Assembly: GCA_964035795.1 (NCBI GenBank)
Contig: OZ038321.1
Span: 4,964,200 to 5,028,199, forward strand
Source of the DNA: Pterobdella sp. o SKG-2022
Taxonomy: Eukaryota; Annelida; Clitellata; Hirudinida; Piscicolidae
DNA length: 64,000 nt
Direction of reading: 5' to 3'
Under the pieces are notes generated by a model that worked only from the letters and a program-made list of their open reading frames with translations, was not told where the DNA came from and searched no databases. Shown here piece after piece: positions 13,501 through 25,700 of this stretch. Position numbers and translations under genes: made by a program. How positions within the stretch are numbered: position 1 is the stretch's first letter; every line of letters begins with the position of its first letter.

Positions 13501-13551
13501 TGTGGTACAAGTGAGGCCGACCAAAACTAAAGCAAGTAGGGAACCTCCCAT
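4533..13551 (-). CDS. Secreted multi-PAN/Apple, vWA and triple C1q-like protein
   Basis: Twenty-three exons, 5' to 3': 13476-13551, 13130-13378, 12804-13052, 12460-12732, 11922-12257, 11577-11852, 11233-11493, 10876-11154, 10498-10779, 10160-10405, 9683-10084, 8767-9018, 8432-8686, 7828-8361, 7724-7759, 7413-7646, 7084-7347, 6975-7007, 6308-6736, 6089-6241, 5870-5986, 5346-5787, 4533-5259. The total of 6405 nt gives 2134 residues. Order: signal peptide (MGGSLLALVLVGL...), 15 PAN/Apple-like domains of about 80 residues, nearly one per exon, with a Cys pattern C..CxxxC..C..C..C and recurring SYQID and CW(F/L)Q cores; Thr-rich linkers; a vWA domain with the MIDAS motif DNSGSVG; a Thr-rich linker; and three C1q-like jelly-roll units (GVAFRG at the first, SFLGFLIY at the end). 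PAN domains bind proteins or carbohydrate, and vWA and C1q domains mediate adhesion and multimer recognition. An extracellular matrix, mucus or immune-recognition role is inferred. Confidence 0.88.
8118..8345 (-). repeat. In-frame Thr-coding minisatellite in exon 14
   Basis: Tandem 18-base units code for TTTTSP repeats, followed by long runs of ACA/ACT-type codons giving polythreonine broken by Ile. It lies upstream of the thirteenth PAN-like domain. The protein would be a likely O-glycosylated, mucin-like spacer. On the opposite strand the same bases make a spurious Val-rich open frame. Confidence 0.8.
9685..9840 (-). repeat. In-frame Thr/Val minisatellite in exon 11
   Basis: Imperfect 18-base repeats code for TTTVTT-type units at the C-terminal end of the eleventh exon, after its PAN domain. 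The following exon starts a new PAN domain in the same intron phase, so length changes here alter only the spacer. Confidence 0.75.
11925..12005 (-). repeat. In-frame Ser-Thr minisatellite in exon 5
   Basis: Short tandem units coding for alternating Ser-Thr (STSTST) close the fifth exon after its PAN domain. Like the other linkers it ends at a phase 1 splice site. Confidence 0.75.
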
Positions 13552-13853
13552 TTCAGAAACCTACAAATATTTCCAAAAAATAAAACATAACTTTTTATAT
13601 TTAAGAATAAAAATATTTAAATTTTATGTCGGAAATGTTTTCTTTTGATTAAAGAAACACTTACCATACACACAAAATCTACTTAAAAACAATTTCAACA
13701 ATGTTGATCGGCAAAATAACGAATCAAAAAATCCTTTTGAAAAGTTTGCCGAGCAAGCGACAAGGATAGCAGAATAAGTTAGTTATAGCTTTAGAAAATC
13801 TTTCAAGCGTGGAGTCGCGGTTTGAAACATAACTATGAATAGTAACCAAGGGG

Positions 13854-13863
13854 GTTTTTATAG
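13854..13863 (-). promoter_or_regulatory. Putative TATA box of the PAN/vWA/C1q gene
   Basis: CTATAAAAAC on the minus strand lies about 190 bases upstream of a likely 5' exon. That exon ends at 13665 before a strong donor (GTAAGT). The intron 13561-13664 ends in TTTGTAG, just before the exon holding the start codon at 13551. The last three bases of the 5' exon are ATG (13665-13667), which after splicing would be in frame and add MVSE to the N-terminus, so the true start is open. Confidence 0.5.
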
Positions 13864-13869
13864 AACATT

Positions 13870-16780
13870 GGTGGTATAACTATCGTATAACTTAACTGCT
13901 TCTATCGGGCCGCTGTCAATGTACTATTATGTAGACTATATCAGATTCATTAGAAATTTCGACTTTTTTGAAAATAAAAATTTATTTTGCTCAACCGATA
14001 GAGCAATAATTTTTGGAAAAAAGCCATAAAAATAAATTCAAAAAAGTTGAAAACACACTAAAATGCATTGAAGTTTATTTTCAACTAACCTTTATATTTT
14101 AGTTATAAGTAAGCAAATGGCAATATAAATGCCATTTTAATCTTACTGACGTGTAGTTTGAGGGTTACAGATTTATAAAAACTTTTAGTTAAACACGGAT
14201 CAATAAAACGTATCAGCAAACATGAAACACTGTTCTTAATACCGCTATTCTCAAGTTTAAAAGCCTAAAATAAAAGTTATAAAATATAGGCGTAGCTTTT
14301 TTATAATCTTTTTTGTCTCTTTTTCGCAACCTTGTACAAACTTCAAATTTTCAAAGTTGAATAATTTGGTCAAAGTTTTAAAACCCTATAAAAATAAAGC
14401 AAAAATTAATATACAAAACAACTTTTTTTACCCACATCCTGTTCATCCTAAGTCCACATGTGTTGAGGTTTTAACTCAAACTAAATGATTCCCACCTAAA
14501 CAATGTATTTAATAAGAAGAGAGTATTCTAGGTTATGCTTAGTGTCGAAAAAAAATGTGTGATAAGCAATTCAAAATGATGTTTCTCGAAATACCCAATC
14601 AATAATTCCTGTAGTAGGGTATCTTCAAAAATCTCATTAAGGGTCTCATTTTAGTTTTTTTTAAGAAATTGTTGAAACTTGGTGCTTTGTGAACTTTGAA
14701 GCAATACAATGTTATGTAATAACTCATAAAGGGTACAAAACTCAGTTAGAATTAAAAATGAAAACTTCGTGACAATAACGTCCTTTTCTTTGAGGTGTAT
14801 GTGATTCATTCGCTTCCATACACCTTACACAACTGATGAACTTAACTAAAATTTAAAAGAATATTGAAATGAGTTAATAGAAATATTTTTTTAATAATAG
14901 AAAAATATTGGTGTGTGAAAAAATAGACGAAAAACTTTAAAAGCTTCTTACGTTGACAAATAATATTTGAAGCTTGCGTTTGCTCTTCTATCATGATTTT
15001 TTCGAATAACGGCTTTGTATAGCCTTTCTGTACACGAAGAACAAACTTCGTGATCAGTTTAACTATTAATTTTCATTAATATATTTCAGTAATTAGAAAT
15101 GTTCAAAAATCTGTTGTAGTTGTCATTGAAAAGATTCGAATATCAAAAGATCGTGATCGTTGGAATACAATAGAAGTCGTGTTTGCATGTACCGTGCCTG
15201 AGTTTTGAAGGAATCTTTCAATTTTTAAATATATCCATTCATATGCTATATTTTTAATAGAACTTTTTTAACTTTCCGTTGGGAATTAAAAGAAAATTTA
15301 CCTTGTGAAAATATTAATCATATTTCATTATAGTGTCTTACTCCAAATATACTCTCCGAAAGCAAAATTGCAGTTATACATACATGCTCGAACTTAAATT
15401 CTCACATATGATAAAGCACAAGGTTAATCTGAATTAATTGAAATTTCTCAGCTCATGGACTCACTGAAAGTTGTGTGTTGTTGAAAGAAATATTTTTAAA
15501 TGGGTGACACGATATTGTAGGGGCAAAAGATTAATTGTTTGTGTAGGTGTTATTGTAGTTGTATAAAAGCTTGAATGTCAATCATTAATTTAACGTTTGT
15601 ATAGTTGTTTCGTGTAAGTTATTTATTGTAGTTTTAGTGTCTGGCATGCACAATCTATAAGGCGTTTTGTACGTTACAAAAATAGTTTATGTTAAACCTG
15701 ACTTGCTATAAAAGATTAAAAGTCAGTAGAGCCTATTTAGTTGAATTAGGGTTTACAGCTGAAGAATGGGGTCTAGATTAATTCATAAAAATTCACAAAT
15801 CAACGTTGCATTCTTATTGTAGGAATCTTTACAATTTAACCTCTATTTCTTTCAAATTTAGATATTATCAAAATAGATTGTCAAGGAGTGTATCTTATAA
15901 TATTATTTTTTCAAAAACTCAAAAAAAATAATTATAGCAATTTCTTGAAAATATATTTCTAGAGTGGTATTATTTGATAGTGAAATATTTTGGAGGTCAT
16001 TTTCGTAAATTTTATAGAGTTTAAGCCACAACTGAGTTTATTTATGATATTTAAATATAGATAACCAACATATATTTTGATTGTTTCTGCTGGGAACAAT
16101 ATTAACAGCTAAACCTTTTAATTATTTTCAATAGTTGAAACAGAACGAATAAAAGTTCTATAAATTTTCTCGTGATATGAAATTTTAATAAATCACTGTT
16201 TAACAAATGCGTGTTACTATCAAAATATTTCAAAGTTATATTGAAAGGGTAACTGATAAAGCTTTAATATATTTCTTCGTCTTCGTGTCATTATTTACAC
16301 GGGTTAAAATTTTTATGTATATTTTTATAGTCACTATGTATAATCTGACTAGTACGTAAATATTTTAGTCAATATAAAAATTAACCTGTGAATTTTGGTT
16401 TTCAAATTTGATTATGTTTTACTTTTGAATCAAAAAAAGTTTTCAAATCTGCCAAATTTTACAATAACCTACATTGAAAAACAGCAAAACCTTAAAAACG
16501 AATCATATTCAGTTTGAACACGTTTTCTAAATTATACAAACCACGCATCTTCACCACACAATTGGAAATATGAGAATAATGACAATTATACCAGAACCTC
16601 GTTTAAAACAAACCAATTGAACAATCCATTCTAATATTAACTGCATTTTATGGAAGTTCATAACTAACAAAATTGTATATCTTCAATAACACACTAAAGT
16701 TGATAAAAATATATTCAATAGAACACATGATAATATAAATTTCAAAGGTGATCAAAGGTAGAATGGCGTTAGTCACGACT
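13870..16780. other. Intergenic region without a recognised gene
   Basis: About 2.9 kb of AT-rich sequence between the 5' end of the PAN/vWA/C1q gene and the 3' end of agrin, both on the minus strand. I see no open frame with recognisable domains, no tRNA and no long repeat. It should contain the agrin 3' untranslated region on its right side and promoter sequence for the PAN gene on its left. Confidence 0.6.
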
Positions 16781-19700
16781 CTAAACAGAGCAATATTGGA
16801 CCTTAGTTCCTAAAGTCTCAAAACTCATAATCTCTCCATTGACTTGCAAGCTGAAGATACAACCACTCATGTGCGATCTGCACCTAGCTCCACACACCCC
16901 CTTTATTCGCCGCTTCGATCCTCCTTAAATGATTTAGAATTTTAATGTTTTATCGCTTCGATGCTTAGTGCTAAGGTGTTTTAATCGGTTTAATGAGTGG
17001 TTTGCTAGAAAAGAGTTTTAAGAAAATCTATGCATAATATAGATTAAATATGAAAATTTATATATCATATTCAAAGTCTGAATTTATATAAATTTTTTCA
17101 ATTATTCTATAAAATATTCAACCCAATAAACTTAAAAGCAGTGTCACTAACTGAATATTAAAAAGGCCTCAAACTAAAGAGATGTTATAGCTTTTTAGTT
17201 TGTAAACACCTCACAATCGTATCAAATAAATTTAAAAATAAAATAAATGAATTTTTCAAATTGAATAATTTTAAAATTTCTTTCTTTATTTTTTTTCGAA
17301 TTTATTGTTGGAAATATGTTATCTCGAACTAACCACATTTATTGTTGAATTGAAGAATGGTCGTCAATTAAAATGTTTTATCTCTTGTTAATAGCAGTTT
17401 TTTTACAATATTAGTTTTATTTTTATGTTGAATATTGAGAATATTTATGAATAAAATTATTTCTAAATAATATCAATCATATTTTTTTATAAAATCGAAA
17501 AAATTAATTTTTTCTAGGATTACTCATAAAAACTGAATACAATGAAAATAAAAGAAGGAAAAAAGTTAAAAATATCATACTTCAGCTTATGTGAATTTAA
17601 CAAAATTAACTTTATTGGGAAGTTGATGCAATAAAACTTCATCACAATTCATTAGCAAGTTAAGAATGGGATATTCGAATGAGAAGTACATATAGAAATA
17701 TAAACAATGAGGCATTAAAAGTTTTTAAATAAGATTATCACCGTATATTAATTTCATGAAGTAGATGATAATTAGAATTATTATTGTTATTATTAGTGTA
17801 AATGCATTAGCATGAGATCCAAAAAGAAGACGATGCGTATGTTATTTACATAAAGTTACTCATTAAATATTGATAAAACTAATGATGAACCGATAGTAAA
17901 GGAGTTGGCAGTGTTGAGGTTGTGACTGCCGGGAGTCGATGATATTTGCATTATTTCTCCATTATCCAAAACCATCTCAACGTGTCTGCCGCTCCTGTCA
18001 AGGCCAATCATTACCAGAATTAACATCCTGCAACAACTTGGGTCCATGGGTAGGTGTGTTATGAAGGGCTTAAGAGTTTTGAATGTAATTACAACTCAAG
18101 TATCAGGGAGAAACGGTGAATCATGCAAAAAGATTAGTAAGCTAAATGTATGAAAATTGAATTGATAATGTTTAAGTTTTCATTTGATAATAAGACAAGC
18201 GTGACACCATAATCGGTAGTTTATCAAATGCCCTTTAATGACAGTACAAGACGACTTAAATATGAGATTGCAAAGTTAACTTCATACTACATCATGGATT
18301 TTCATTTTGTTATGTATTTGTAAAAGTCTATCAAAAAACTAAAACAGGCGAAAACTCAAAGGTTATCGACAAAAACGTTAAGGAATATTTTAGTTGCCTT
18401 ATCAGCATACTATTTATGATTCGAACTATACTTGTAATGGCATTTATAAAATCCATTCTTCTTATATGATTGCATAAAATTTAAAGCATTTTTAAAAGAC
18501 GTAGGTAGAATTAGATTAATTGTGTCAGTACTCGTCGTCTTTTGAATAGAACCACGCAGTTAGTTATGTATATATTATTTTAAAACCAGAAACTTTCAAT
18601 AAAAACTAGCTATAAATAGCCCGAAATGATGAAAAAGTGACCTGGTGATGATCAACTCGTGTACTTTTGTGTCGTCGACTCGGTGCTTCGAAATGAGGGT
18701 GGGCAGCTTTTTGGGGTCTTCGTTGCCGAGATTGTATGTCACCCAAATCTTGCCTTTTTTAACAAAAACGCCGAAAAAATCTGAATCGACTTTGTAGTTT
18801 TTTGTGTCCAAAAATAAAATGCCTTCTCTACCAATGATGGAGAAGACCATGTTTAATTTGAAGGCGAATGCATTTCTGCAAAGAGTTGGCATATTGTTTA
18901 TGATGGAAATGAAAATTATTTAGTATTGATTTATTATTTTAATCAAAAAAGAAATTTAAAAAAGTCATTTTTTTTACTTTTTCAAATATTTGAAGGAATA
19001 AAATTTTTTAGCATCGAATCTCACTGCATTCATATTGGCCTTCATTTCTCCTGTATAAGACGGCAAATATTTGCTCAGTTCTCAATGAAATATACGATTT
19101 ATAATTCAATTCTATAAGATAATTTACTCTTAAATTTACAACACTTTCGAGATACGCAAACAATCATCTACGTATGCTTTCTACTATTCAAGCTAAGTCT
19201 TTAATCTTTAGGCAATTACTTAACTGCATACCTAATTAGAACTAAAATTTAAAAATATGTGTTTCAACAAAATGAATAAAAAAATTTTAACTAACTAATT
19301 TTTAAAACAACTTGACAAAACATTACTAGAAATTTTGAATAGCTACTTTCAAAACGCTTCAGAAACGATGAGCCAACCACATATACCAAAATGAAACATA
19401 CAAAATAAAAAACCTTTCTCACAAGACCCAGCGTAAGCCAGAGAGACAGCCTTTTGAAGGCGGCAGGACGACTGTTTCAAATGGCACAGAGACTGGTAGG
19501 TGCCTCCGTCACTACCACACACTTGCAAACTGGATGGCAGACATGAAGCGGGACAGACACATTCAAAAGCGTTGCCAACTTTTTGGCACTTTCCTCCATA
19601 TTTGCATGTCACACCCTCAAAACACCTCGAGTCGTCTGACTGCAAAAACTCTTCAAAAAGCATTTAAACTCCAGATTAAATTATAAAATTTTTACAATTC

Positions 19701-22700
19701 AAATAATTTTTTTATAGTTATGGTTTTATTTATAAATAATTTTGAAAGTGTCTTTAATTTAAAAAAAACTAAACTGTTCAATAAGCACTAATGAATAAGC
19801 CTTCAAGAACCTGAGCAACCAAACTTCCTGACAAGCTTGCCATCAGGACAAAACTGGCATTTGGGTCCACTGAAACCATTACGACATGCACACGACCCAT
19901 TAGTCTGGTCACAATCCGCTCTTAATGATCCGATGGGGTTGCAGTCACAAGCTGCAATTCATTTGCTCAAAGTTCGTTCATTATGTATCAGCTTGTTTTA
20001 TTCATGTTTCAAGGTTTTTTGTTTTTTTTTCATCAATTCAAGGAAATTGTGAAATTATTTAATGAAATGTTTCGTTGCGAATGGTTTGAAGCAAAAACTT
20101 TTTATAAGCACCACAATTAAAGTCTTTTTTATCGAGATCTTTGAATTCAAAACTAAAATACAATTTCAAATTAAAAAATAAAAAATAAAAATTTCAAAAC
20201 AAACTTTCTAACATAACGCATTGAAAAATGAACCTAAAAAAGCGTTTCAAAAAAAATTTCACAAAGCTTACGTCAAACAACAATAAAACACCAGTTATAA
20301 TCTGAACACACTCCAATTTTAAGACATCATATAACCAGTTGTCCTACCTTTGCATCCATCATGCCCTTCGTGGATTTGGTGGAAAGCCCAGAACTGCGGG
20401 GAACATCGATCACATTTGGCCCCTGCCACTCCAGGCTTGCATGGGCATTGCAGGGTGTGTGGGTCGCACTGTTGACCCACTGAACCATGCTGGTTGCATT
20501 GGCACACCTCTGTCATTAACCCGGTAGTGTTGATTAGAGTGTTTAAAAGGTTTAAAATAGTTTTAATTAGGATTCAAACGGTTTTAATAGTTTTTTTTGC
20601 TAATTTAATTTCATAATAATAATGCATCAAACAAATTCCTGTAAAAGATTGAATTTTGAAATTTAATTTAAAAAAAAATTAGTACTCATGCATCATGGCC
20701 ACACAACATTTTATATTCAAAAAAGTCAAATGACGCCGTAAAGCTGCCGATCTGACCAGCACTCAATTGCTTGAACTGCACTGTCAACAGTATCAACTTA
20801 ATTTATAGTGTATATTTACTTTTATGCGCTGAAATTTTCTAAAGAGACGTTGTTTATAAAAGCGAATTTCTGCGTTAAAAGCACTTATGCGAAGTTATCT
20901 AAGGCTGCTTTATCACCTGCTATTCAGGGGGTTTTTAATGAACAAATGCAGCCTTTTATTGAAAAAGCTGATGAAGTTTGAAGTTTGAAGTTAAGAGAGT
21001 AAAAGTATTAAGTAATTTCGGTCAGCAATATGACACAATATACGTTGAAATTATTGTTTTAAATTTATATGAATAGATATATTTGTAAAAATGTAGAAAA
21101 GAGAAAATGAAGGTTGAAAATGATGTTTTGATGAAATGGTGGTATCGAGATGTGAGGTGTTATGACTGGAGGGACGATCATTAAGATTGATCGGGGAGTT
21201 TTAATGGGAAAAATGCAGAATAATAATAAGCTAAAAAAGGAATGTGTTTAAAAAATATATAATTTTTTTTATTTTTTCACCAAAACCGTGAATTGATGTT
21301 AAAAGGAGTGAAGTTGTAAAGAAATACAATGTGACCATTGATGTTATTTTGACCATGAATTAAGGGATTGCAAATTCAACAAATTTTTTTAGCTGAAAAT
21401 TTTTTCAAAAAACTTTAATCAGGTTTTCACTTTGTGAAATTTAAAAAAATGAGAAAAATGATAGCTGAAATTTTAGACTAGAATGTTTCTGAAAGAATTA
21501 ATAAAAATTTTATAAAAATGACTCGGGTTGAAAATAAAAGGAAGTAATACAAAACAGCTTGATAAAGCTATATTCCATACAGCCCGAATGATAATATACC
21601 CATACAAAAAATCATTAACTAAAATAAAATAATAGAGAAACAAAAAATGGGACTGAAGGCTACTAAAACCAACCTGGACATCCTTGCAAGGCTGGTCCAA
21701 GGGCCCTGTATGCAGAACCGCCACAACAGCCGAACTCACTCCACTCACAGTCTTTGGTTGTTTCTGGTGGATGCAAATGCTTCTTTGATAAGCTTTCAAA
21801 TTTTGAGCCTAGTGTAGTGGTTGTTACCACAGAGTTTCATGCTAGTTTGTTTTATATCTTGATAATATTATACACTCATCATAAAAGTTTTTGTCTCTTC
21901 GGGACTTATACATTTTATCTGAAAAGTTTTGATTTTGACTACCAGCAAATTGAAATTTTGGACAGGTTTTTATTTTGTTTTATGGCCTTTAAATAGGCGC
22001 CGATGTTCGTGATTTGAGAAAAACATGTTTAAAAGCAGTGCCATTAAATGCTGCGATTTAAGGACATTCTTGATTGTTGAAAGAGATGCTTTGTAGTTTA
22101 AAGATAGATATAATTATTGAAATGTACAAACTTTGTTCAATAATTCAAATTACTGGTGGCACTGTAACGAAGACAATCCTATGCAATTTTTTGAAAAAAT
22201 TTAAAAACTTTATTTTTTAAAATTTGAAATTGAATTTTTTTTTAAATAAAATAAATCCCAAAGATTACAATAGTCTTTCTTTTAAAGCAATTGCAAAACT
22301 TCCGCTGGTAAACGTCATTGGTAAGGCATTTGGTTCTATGCCTCGGGTATCAGTTGCGTTATATCCTGATTATCGCTTCCAGATTTAATTTTCAAAAGGT
22401 AGCTTCGTAACTCAATGAGTCCTTGTGTTGTTTTTGTTATGTTTTTTTTCATGAATGCCTTATCAGAATATTAAGTTTGGAAAAAATATTTTTGTATATA
22501 CCAGGGATTTTGATAACTTTTAAGCCATTTAAAAATTTTTTTTAATTCTATCAATAAAGCTTTTGATTTAAAAATCCATAGAAAACTAACTGGTGTTTTT
22601 AAAAAATTGAATTGTGAGAAACTCAATGAAACTTTTTTCAAAAAGGCTTACCCTAACAGTTATTATTGAGATGTTTCTATACGAGAGAATACTTGGTAGT

Positions 22701-25700
22701 TCTTCAGTAGTGTGCAATAAGCGCAATTCTTAGGGAAAAGCTATTTTATTTATTTTTAAATTTTTTTGTATGTACTCTCGTACCCATTTATAATCTGTTG
22801 CCTTTCATTTATCTTATCATATTCTTTTGCTTCTCCGGTTTATCTTTATAATCTTTTGCTTATAGTGCTTTAAGCCACGTTATTCATTTAAATGACGTTT
22901 GTGTTCTTCTCTTCTATCCCTATTACAACAACACAGTTTTCAGAAAAATGCATTAAAAATTTTATAAAAAGATTTTACACTTTAACTTTTAAAACTACAA
23001 CATTCTTGAAAGAAACCATTAAAACTTGAAATAAAAAATTCTAAAATTTTGCCTGAATGAACTTTTGAAACTGTGATGAGTATGGAATGTCCATGGAGTC
23101 CACCTATTAAAGAAATATTTAAGAACCAGATGCTTGTTGTGACAATTTTAGTTTGGGTAGAACTGCGCGGTTCAATCTCTTTGTAGAGTTAAAGGCAAGA
23201 GTTTTGTTTCAAAAGTTTATTTTTTTTATTTTTCACTTGTTTCTTTGAAAACTCAAATTTTTTATTATTTGGAAATTGAAATTGGAAGTTTTTAAAAGTT
23301 CTTTTTTTAATTAATTTTTTCAAAAATTAAGTTTTAAAAATTTAAGTTTTTTTGAAAATTAAATTTTTATAAATTTTTTAAGACTGGATTTTTTAACTTT
23401 TTGTTCAATTTAATATTTGAAATCAAGTTTTGGAAAAATTCGTTTTCAAATTTTAAAATGATTTTTATTCTTTATAGTATTTAAAAAATAATAATTCTCA
23501 TTTTTGAAACATCATTTCTTTCAAATAAACGTTAAAATTTTATAAAAACTAAATTTTATATTTTTATCACAAAAAACTTCTCAATTAAACTCACAAAAAT
23601 GGTAAACAAAGCTTCTTGATGAAACTTTTCAAACAGAATTTTACAAACTATTTCAATGCTGCAATCAAGGCTTCAACAACCTTTTAAACACGCAACATAA
23701 AAGCCCCTGTAGACTCAGTCTACACGGGCGACACGAGCAACACAGCAACAATGAAACCTACCACACGACCCATGATGCACCACCACAACTTTCTTGTGGT
23801 TGATGCAGTTGAACAACTTCAGGCCACATTCGTTATGGTAGGTCCTGTTGTTTGAGCCACACACCTGTTAAAGTTTATTCAGTCATTTATTTGGGTCTAT
23901 AGGGTTTTTTTATTTGAAAATGTTGCTAATTGGAGCGTTTTTATGTCTTTTTTGATGAACGTCATGCTTTTGCTTCCTTCTGTGTGAAGATTTTTTTCTA
24001 TTTGATGTTTTTTGCTCTAATGTTATCCAATCAGCATCTTCAGTTTTTTCATTGTAAGAAATAATTAAATATTAATGATCTTAATACACATGGGATGCGG
24101 GTTGGGATGATCACCTTAGAATTGCTAATACCAAAGTTGATTGTCACTTATAAAACAACAAAAAGCTTATATCTCCGAGTCATCTATTTTCGAAGAAATT
24201 CAATTACTTCATTCATAATTCACAACACCAAACCACTCAATATTCCATTCCTATTTACACTCAAAAACATTTGGCCTTTATTAAAATATCTAGATCATCA
24301 ATACAATTTGAAGTATACTGTCTTTATGCTTCCCAGGTCTATAAGACATTTCAACACTGTTTTAAAAGTTATAAAAAAGCATACATGCATGTATTTCTCA
24401 CCATGTCATGTAGCTTTCTGATTTTAAACTATTTCAATATTTAACCAAGCACAAACAACATATCCAAGCTAACATCCGTTAATATATAAACATATTTTAT
24501 TGCTTTGTATTGTATTCTTCGTGTTTTCAGAAACAGCCTTTAACCATAAATTTATCGAAAATTATACCTTATGTTTAAATAAAAGTATTACCAATTTTTT
24601 TTAAAGCTATTTGGAATAAATTCCTTATTAAATTCTTGTAAAAAAATAATTTAATATAAAGTTATTTTTAATAAATTGTTTTTTCAAATACTTCTTTTAA
24701 TGCTTACAATAACCAACTCACGTGCTTTAAATAATATTCACTTACCAATAAATATATGGTAGTCTTTCATTGATGTTTGTTTCCTAGTCATAATCACTTT
24801 AGTTTTTATAAATGAATAAATAAAAAGTAACATATGCTTTGAACTATACCATCAATAAATAAATGGTGTGATTACTTGTATATTTTTTATAAATAAATAA
24901 AGGTTAAAATTCAAAGCGCTTATAATGTGATGCAACCGTACAGGAGAGCGGGGCTTGTCATGGCATTGCTCACAAACGCACGAGGCACCGTCCTTCCCCT
25001 CGATACACCTCGACCCGTGCCAACATTCATGACTGCCGCATCTCGTCGCTTCTGTAGACACGTTTGTAAAATAGCTTAAACGAGCTTAAAGTTTTCTTTT
25101 GAAAAAATTTTGTTTTTCAGTGTTGAAAATTCGCAGGTATATTATGTTGTTTATGTATAAGTAAATCCTTTTTTTCAAGTGGAGGTTGTTGGAAGTTTGG
25201 TGGGAAATAAAAAATGTGTTGGAAACAGAATGTTTAAAGCTAAAACCAAAAAAAAAAATCAAAGCTTCTCTGAAAAAATGACAATGTAAGTTCATCTTAT
25301 GGAAATCTTGGTGAAATAAAATAAACTCTAAGAAGTGTTTTCATTTGGATATATAAAAAAAGATTATATGGAAATGTTGTTACAAGGCAGGTAATGCGGT
25401 GCTGGAGTGAATTAAGATTAATCTATGTACTTTAGACATCGCAGAATTATTAGAATTTGTTTAATACTGGAAAAATAAAAATTTATAATCAAATGATTGA
25501 AACTGAAATTTTGAATAACTAACGAGAATTGTAGTTTTTATAATTTTTCCTTAGAAATACTTTTATCAATTATACATAAGCTAACGTACATAGTTTTAAA
25601 TTGCCCAAGCTAACTACCTTTTCAAGGTTTACACCTCTGATTAGGAAATCAAACAAAGAAAATTGTTTTTGTTATTTTTTTTAAAAGGTTGGAAACTTGT

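Noticed and set aside
17740..17830. Minus-strand hydrophobic stretch after the laminin G exon that could make agrin a membrane protein
   Set aside because: There is no acceptor to join it in frame, and ATA/ATT-rich DNA gives Ile/Leu runs by chance. The exon at 16781-16923 completes the LG domain instead.
17856..17890. Reading the laminin G exon through to the stop at 17856
   Set aside because: It would break the LG fold after FTIG; the donor at 17890 joins in frame to GGSK and the missing GCI..Cys half.
22285..22385. Possible plus-strand tRNA-like sequence in an agrin intron
   Set aside because: The B-box is too degenerate (GTTGCGT in place of GTTCGA) and no cloverleaf could be drawn.
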